DNA of 64,000 bases from positions 1-64,000 of the forward strand of contig CM037850.1 of assembly GCA_021234535.1 (NCBI GenBank), read 5' to 3'. Positions 59,041-64,000 of this stretch are shown one piece after another (position 1 is the first letter of the stretch; each line of letters begins with the position of its first letter). A program made the translations under genes and the position numbers. The notes under the pieces were generated by a model. It saw only the letters and a list, made by a program, of their open reading frames with translations. It was not told the DNA's origin and did not search any database. This DNA is from Stichopus chloronotus. Taxonomy: Eukaryota > Echinodermata > Holothuroidea > Aspidochirotida > Stichopodidae.

Positions 59041-59432
59041 TACAATTTTTCTTTTTATGGCCCTTATGGGCCATCGTACTAATGGGCCATCGTACGATAA
59101 TGTTTTCTCCAGTTAAGATATTTAGCTCAGTGACTGAAGCCAACGGAAGCTAGTCATACTGTTAAAACGACCTGAAATTTTAATAAAATACTGAAGACAG
59201 AGATCGTGTCAAATCTTCAGAGTCAACAAGGTGTAAAAACGGTAAAAGGTTCAAAACTAAAAAGTTTTAAATCGGCAAGACTCAGATGTTAAACGTCGCA
59301 CTACGTCCCGAGGAGATACACTCCCCTTGCTCACGTGCCTTGAAATAAAGATAATGGAAATATACCAGCTGCTAGGCAGTGCTCCATTTAAGCTTACATC
59401 TTATACGTTAATACCTATAGGGGCAAATGTAT

Positions 59433-59960
59433 TCAACCGGTAAACCATGTCAATTCAACTTCCTCCCTTGTTCTCTTGTTATTGTTACGTAGCTTTTCAA
59501 CACCTATTAATTCAGAATGTTTACAAGCCCTAAATTGCTTACCAATAGGAGTTTGTCCTTTTCTAAACTCCTGTCGGTGACCCTTATGTCTAATTCTAAG
59601 CTCTAGTCCCGTTTCACCTACATACTGCTTATGGCAATCAAAGCAGTAAAGTAGATGACTCTCTTGTATTGCAGGTTAAATCTCCCATTACCTGGAAATT
59701 CTGACCTGCATTAAAACTTCGTACAGTAGAAGTTTCACGAAGGACATTACAGGTGACACACCTTTTATTGTGTCTTTAAACAACCTCTAAATTCTGTATG
59801 GTCACGTATTTTAGCTGTTACCAGTGAAGATATTAAATTACGTGGTTGCCTGTAAATCACTGTTGGTGGGTTAGGAAAACTTTTATTGAAGGTGAGGGAC
59901 GATTTAAGAATGTGGAAATGCTTCTTAATAATATTGTTTAGGGGAGGTAACCTTGGGTTG
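59433..59960 (-). mobile_element. Penelope-like element 3' end with GIY-YIG endonuclease
   Basis: Minus-strand order: LPPLNNIIKKHFHILKSSLT, FPNPPTVIYRQPRNLISSLV, then RCVTCNVLRET (CxxC), NFQVMGDLTCNT, and LLYCFDCHKQYVGETGLELR with RIRHKGHRQEF and GKQFRACKHS, ending EVELTWFTG and TGA at 59433-59435. YCFDCHKQYVGETG followed by the Arg-rich helix is the GIY-YIG endonuclease of animal Penelope elements, with the usual CxxC fingers before it. Frameshifts near 59755 and 59660 break it. The RT half is not found beyond 59960, so it is 5' truncated. Confidence 0.8.
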
Positions 59961-59964
59961 CGGG

Positions 59965-61940
59965 TAACTACCGGGGGGGGGGGGGGGTAACTACCAGGTG
60001 TGCTAGGAGGTTAATTGTATATTAAGGTTATGTTGATAAATTAGCGTGGTATAGGATTTATGGGAATATCGAAACACCAAAAACCGCACCGTTTTCTATA
60101 TTTGTTAGACCCACAGTACAGGACTCTTTTAGAATATCTAATATGTATGTAATATTTACCGAACCAATGACGTGGGCATGATAATAATGATAAAAAACTC
60201 ATCGTCAGTTGCCGTTTGATGATTGCAGGTAATGCAATTTGTATTGCCCTTTTCTTTCTGCCGTCGAGAATCTGCAAAGTAACAAAAAAATATTTAATTT
60301 TTATGAACTTTGTGATATATCTCATATTATCTGAATAGTACCACGCAATAAATGAACCTTTCCTTCATCTCATCCCTACATGCAGTATGTAAGTAGGAGA
60401 TGCTGAACATCTTTGATCGGTTAAGTCCCCAAAAAGTGACACTAAGTTAAATGGTAACCCATCTTACATTAAATGTGGTTTTCAATCAAAACTAGGTAGG
60501 TCAGTAGCACTATACGGCGGTACCTCATGGTATACAAATGGCACTAATGGAGATTACCAATTAGGGTGAGTGGGTGAACAGGGTTGACCAAATGGGTGTA
60601 TGTGTCAGTGTGTAAACAAACGAAAGTGCGTCACAATCTCCTCCTTTACTCTAAGTCGGGTGAACTTCACGCTTAGTGTGGGTGCCTCTTAGAGATCAAA
60701 TTGGCAAAAATGAGTGCCAGGATCTCGTCTTAGACGGTCTGTCGGGCAAACTTGATCGGTAGGTGTGTGCGCAATGATAAATCGTCTCCAAATGACCGAT
60801 GACGTCACAGGTCAACGACAAAGGTCATGGTTACTATGGCACATAGTACAGCGTGTTAGGTGCGGGTATTGCAACTGTATACCCCTTCACCTTCTCCCGC
60901 CGGACTTATAATTCAAACTGACTGGTAGTCCGGAAGCTTGTTTCACTAGTCTTCTTTTTTTAATTGATGAAATGGGAAACAACAATGGAGAGCATTGATC
61001 CGCGGTGACTCCAAAATAATCTAGTGTAACTTAGCAGATTGATTAATTTAATAAGTAATGATACAAAACAAGCGCATGCCTTTTGGATAAAGGCGGGATT
61101 TTATTTAAGAAACAAGAACTTGCTTGGCTTGTTTGTGTAGCACACTGGAATAAAACCAAATCTTCCACTCAAGGTTTATTTTTGAGGAGCAACAGCAACA
61201 CTATTTATGAACCCCCACTCCCGCCTCCATTGTCTCTGTAGAAGACATGAACTTGGAGAAACACTCATCTATTCAAAAGGAAAGTCAAAGCGATACTTCA
61301 AGGCCGGTTTGAAGCTGAGCTACCCGAGTTGAATCGAAGTTATGTGCACTTGTATATTACAGATTTATGTATATTAATTGAAATATGTTCGAATTAATAC
61401 ATGCAAATAGTCGAATCAATACGGGGGTATATTCGAATATAAATGCGTGAGTACATTCGACTTAATAAACTCATACTATTCAGTCCTCTGATTGGCTCAT
61501 CATACATAAGTGTGTAAATGAGACTTAATATTCATATGTATTTGGAATGATTCACCCAAATATTTGATTTAATATGCGCCATATAGCGTATAGAATAGTT
61601 GGCCGATGGCACGAACAATAAACGTGCCTTCGCCAACACATCGGATAGGAGGGGGGGGGGGTAGGGAACATTTCCTCCAGCCCCCTTCCCACCGATTGAC
61701 ACCCATGGATTGACATGTGATAATATTGGGCCAATAGCCTAACATTCTTACTAGTACTACGCACGTTTAACATTATATGATGTGGGCCTAGGCTATGCCT
61801 CACTAATTTGTATGTTTAAATTTGCAGTATTGACGTATTTTTACACAAAACAATGAATAATTACTTACGTAACTCATGCGAGGTTCTCGATGTCGGACAA
61901 TTGTGTGGGAAGGACATCAAAAAACAGTTATGGGTTTAGT
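59965..61940. other. Non-coding stretch, no gene seen
   Basis: A poly(G) run at 59972-59987. A poly(G) run at 61650-61661. No supportable coding frame or tandem array. Confidence 0.5.
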
Positions 61941-61944
61941 GCAG

Positions 61945-62630
61945 ATATATTACGTAACCAGATTGTGTAGCATTCATTGACATGGAAAACTTCATGGTCA
62001 CTTTTGGTCAAGAAATAAGTTTTGTTACCAAGGGTAGACCCATACCACACAACAGTAGAACCCTTCTAATTTCTGGTGGTACTAGTCAGGCCTCTCAAGT
62101 AACTCAATAACTTGAATTAATTATTATTGAAAAAAAATCTACTTTTAAGGATTATGTAACCGTATACAAAGAGATTGTGTAGAGGTCATTTACATGGAAA
62201 AACTTCATGGTCACTTTTGGTCAAGAAAAAAGTTTTGTTACCAAGGGTAGACCTATAGCACATGAAAGTAGAACCCTTCTACTGTCTGGTGTTACTAGGC
62301 AGACCTCTCAAATAACTCCATAACTTCAGTTAATAATTTTTTTTTAAAAAAATCCATTTTGATGTATTACGTAACCGTATACACAGAGATTGTGTAGCGG
62401 TCATTTACATGGGAAAACTTCATGGTCACTTTTGGTCAAGAAATAAGTATTGTTACCAAGGGTAGACGGATACCACATGAAAGTAGAACCCTTCTACTTT
62501 CTGGTGTTACGAGGCAGATCTCTCAAGTAACTCTATAACTTGAATTAATTATTTTTGAAAAAAAAATCTATTTTGATGTATTACGTAACTGTATACACAG
62601 AGATTGTGTAGCGGTCATTCACATGGATAA
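61945..62630 (+). repeat. ~215 bp tandem array, 3.3 copies
   Basis: Units start ATTACGTAACCGTATACA (about 61945, 62146, 62355 and 62578) and run through AGATTGTGTAGCGGTCATT, CTTCATGGTCACTTTTGGTC, GTTACCAAGGGTAGAC, TAGAACCCTTCTA and AACTTGAATTAATTAT. The last unit stops after ~50 bp where the AAAGCC fragment begins. Confidence 0.85.
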
Positions 62631-62992
62631 TTACAAGGTTTTTAGTTTGACCTCTGGCGAACTCAAATGACCTTTGACCTCCACCAAAACCAATAGTGAT
62701 CATCTACTCAATATGACCAACACGCACACTAAATATGACATCAGTCACAGTTACCGTTCTTGAGATAATGTGTTTACAACCTTTTCACATTTTGACCTCT
62801 GGTGACCTTGAATGACCTTTGACCTCCACCAAAAACAATAGGGAACATCTACTCACTATGACCAATCCACACACCAAGTATGAGATAAGTCATGGTTACC
62901 CTTCTTGAGATATCGTGTTTACAAGCAGAGCGTCACACACACACATGACATCACCATTGCATAGATTCCCTCGGCTTTCGGCAAGGAATCAA
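62631..62992 (+). mobile_element. AAAGCC element, 5'-truncated copy
   Basis: Begins inside a unit (ACAAGGTTTTTAGTTTGACC), contains two full units, then a CA tract and the 3' hairpin end GGCAAGGAATCA. The 5' hairpin is missing; the junction falls inside the 215 bp array. Confidence 0.8.
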
Positions 62993-62994
62993 AA

Positions 62995-64000
62995 ATGCTC
63001 TGCTGTGTGAATTTTTGCGGTTTTACGAGACCTCGTCTACAGTACAGCTGGTAGAGGGTTTTTGGAAGAGTTTATACACAATGCCCGTTTCGTATTTACA
63101 AGTAAATGCTGTGTCTGCTGGAGTCTGCGTAAGAAATTTCACGAGATAAATTGCGTTCCAATGATTTACTGAGGCCAAGCAAAAAAGAAAAAAAAAGGGG
63201 GGTTATGGTTTGCACTTTTAAAACATTTAGACTTGCTTGTCTTTTTTTTTTTTTTCTGAACACACATGAACACACATGAACCCCTAAAGGGCCGTTGGCA
63301 GCGCAGCAAACCGTTGTTTTCATGCTTCAGCACTGTATCAATGTTTCTATGTTGCAAAGAAAATAGCTGAAAACTCTGTGGTCGGGACACGACATTTTCG
63401 GTTACAAATGCTGTTTTTTTGATAGGAAAGGAAAAATCAGGCTAGAGAGAAAATTCATGCCGGCGAGGACAAAATCTTTTTTTTTTTTTTAAGCATTACA
63501 ATGAAAGTACCTATTCCTTACGGGAACCCACTCATTGACTTGTTTAGATCATCTCGAGTTGATTGTTGCTAACCTTTGTAATGAACTTAGCCACTGGTTG
63601 ATAATGAGATACGCTTGGCCGCACTTCCCGCTAAATGTCACGGAGTCTTTTCACAACTGTATTCAGAAGTTCAACCACATGTAATCCTCTTGAATCCCTT
63701 TGTTAAGTTCTGGGCGAAAGAGAGGTTGCTGTGTAAGGTATAACAATACACACGTTTACTGACTGGTTTTGTATACTGGGTCTAGTCTTATTTCTGTTAG
63801 TTAGCCTATCAGCAAGAACAGCCGCCACCGAGCAAGTAGCGACAGAGCAACAGAGAAAAAAAATCATAAAGTATTCCATAGAACGTACGTTTTGGTGAAA
63901 AACTATAAAATCCTCATCTGCAGTCTTGTGTGATAAAGAAGCTGTTATTCCACCACAGTGGTTATGATATACAGATCACTGGTGGAAATTCGGCCCCTGT
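62995..64000. other. Non-coding stretch, no gene seen
   Basis: Contains poly(A)/poly(T) runs near 63180, 63245 and 63478. A reverse-strand frame at 63096-63390 is rich in low-complexity Lys and Phe and is not supported. Confidence 0.5.

Larger units (their letters stand above)
52867..59094. mobile_element. Palindromic foldback element (FB2) with nested insertions
   Basis: The left arm is 52867-53547. The right arm is 53709-53912 continued at 58512-59094. The arms are inverted over ~680 bp: TACGATGGCC termini, ATAAGGGCCA, minisatellite, a unique GAGAATGAGAATTTTCAAAC segment, CGGTGGCCGAGAGAGGACAA, CGCGAGGAGAGAG-type sequence, a second minisatellite with GGACTGTA, and CATTGACCCTTATGGCGTTC at the loop edge. 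Without its 4.6 kb insertion the element is about 1.63 kb. No coding sequence of its own. Superfamily unknown; no clear target duplication. Confidence 0.8.

Noticed and set aside
58627..59153. Long Phe/Ser/Pro-rich open frames on + (and the mirror frames at 52832-53234)
   Set aside because: They are translations of the FB2 minisatellite arms (TTTTTCTTCTTCGCCACAGTC units) and are open in several frames at once; not genes.

Overview
Eukaryotic genomic DNA, about 37-38% GC by eye, dominated by interspersed repeats with a few spliced coding segments. Nothing is prokaryotic: no operons, no ribosome binding sites, many GT-AG introns, LINEs with 3' microsatellite or poly(A) tails, a Penelope-like element, hAT-type MITEs and foldback elements. 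The repeat and gene families fit a marine invertebrate, most plausibly a deuterostome such as an echinoderm. That placement is inference; no ribosomal or mitochondrial marker is present.

Layout. 1-16 kb: non-coding DNA with several copies of one repeat family, called here the AAAGCC element (5' hairpin AAAGCC-AAAA-GGCTTT, 3' end GGCAAGGAATCA, internal units of about 143 bp full of AGGTCA-type hexamers). It also holds a decayed recombinase exon (about 2.4-2.57 kb), a second tandem-repeat family and a 0.67 kb foldback element (12.2-12.9 kb). 16.4-20.3 kb: a decayed CR1/L2-group LINE on +. 20.3-27.85 kb: a broken multi-exon gene (+) of a large repetitive protein family I cannot name. Two exons carry transposon insertions whose exact removal restores the reading frame: a 1,994 bp composite bounded by two 198 bp MITEs with a TA target duplication, and a 704 bp element with a 7 bp duplication.

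29.9-45 kb, minus strand: exons in consistent phase of a tyrosine recombinase. A zinc-finger-like exon and a core-binding region precede catalytic motifs R, K, LxxR and H-x8-Y, followed by short acidic and basic tail exons. An L2-type LINE sits in one of its introns. One core-binding exon is duplicated 6.7 kb upstream; the copy in the collinear position has a TAG where the other has CAG. Further exon-like blocks on the same strand reach 49.9 kb. hAT-type MITEs and a tRNA-like SINE lie between.

52.9-59.1 kb is a nested structure. A palindromic foldback element with minisatellite arms is interrupted by an AAAGCC element, which is interrupted by a 5'-truncated L1/Tx1-type LINE with a 10 bp target duplication. 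The uninterrupted arm and the copy at 13.8-15.3 kb serve as empty-site references. 59.4-60.0 kb holds the 3' end of a Penelope-like element with a GIY-YIG domain (minus strand). 61.9-63.0 kb has a 215 bp tandem array abutting a truncated AAAGCC copy. The rest shows no gene I can support. Apart from the recombinase locus, almost every coding trace here belongs to a mobile element or a broken gene of a repetitive family.
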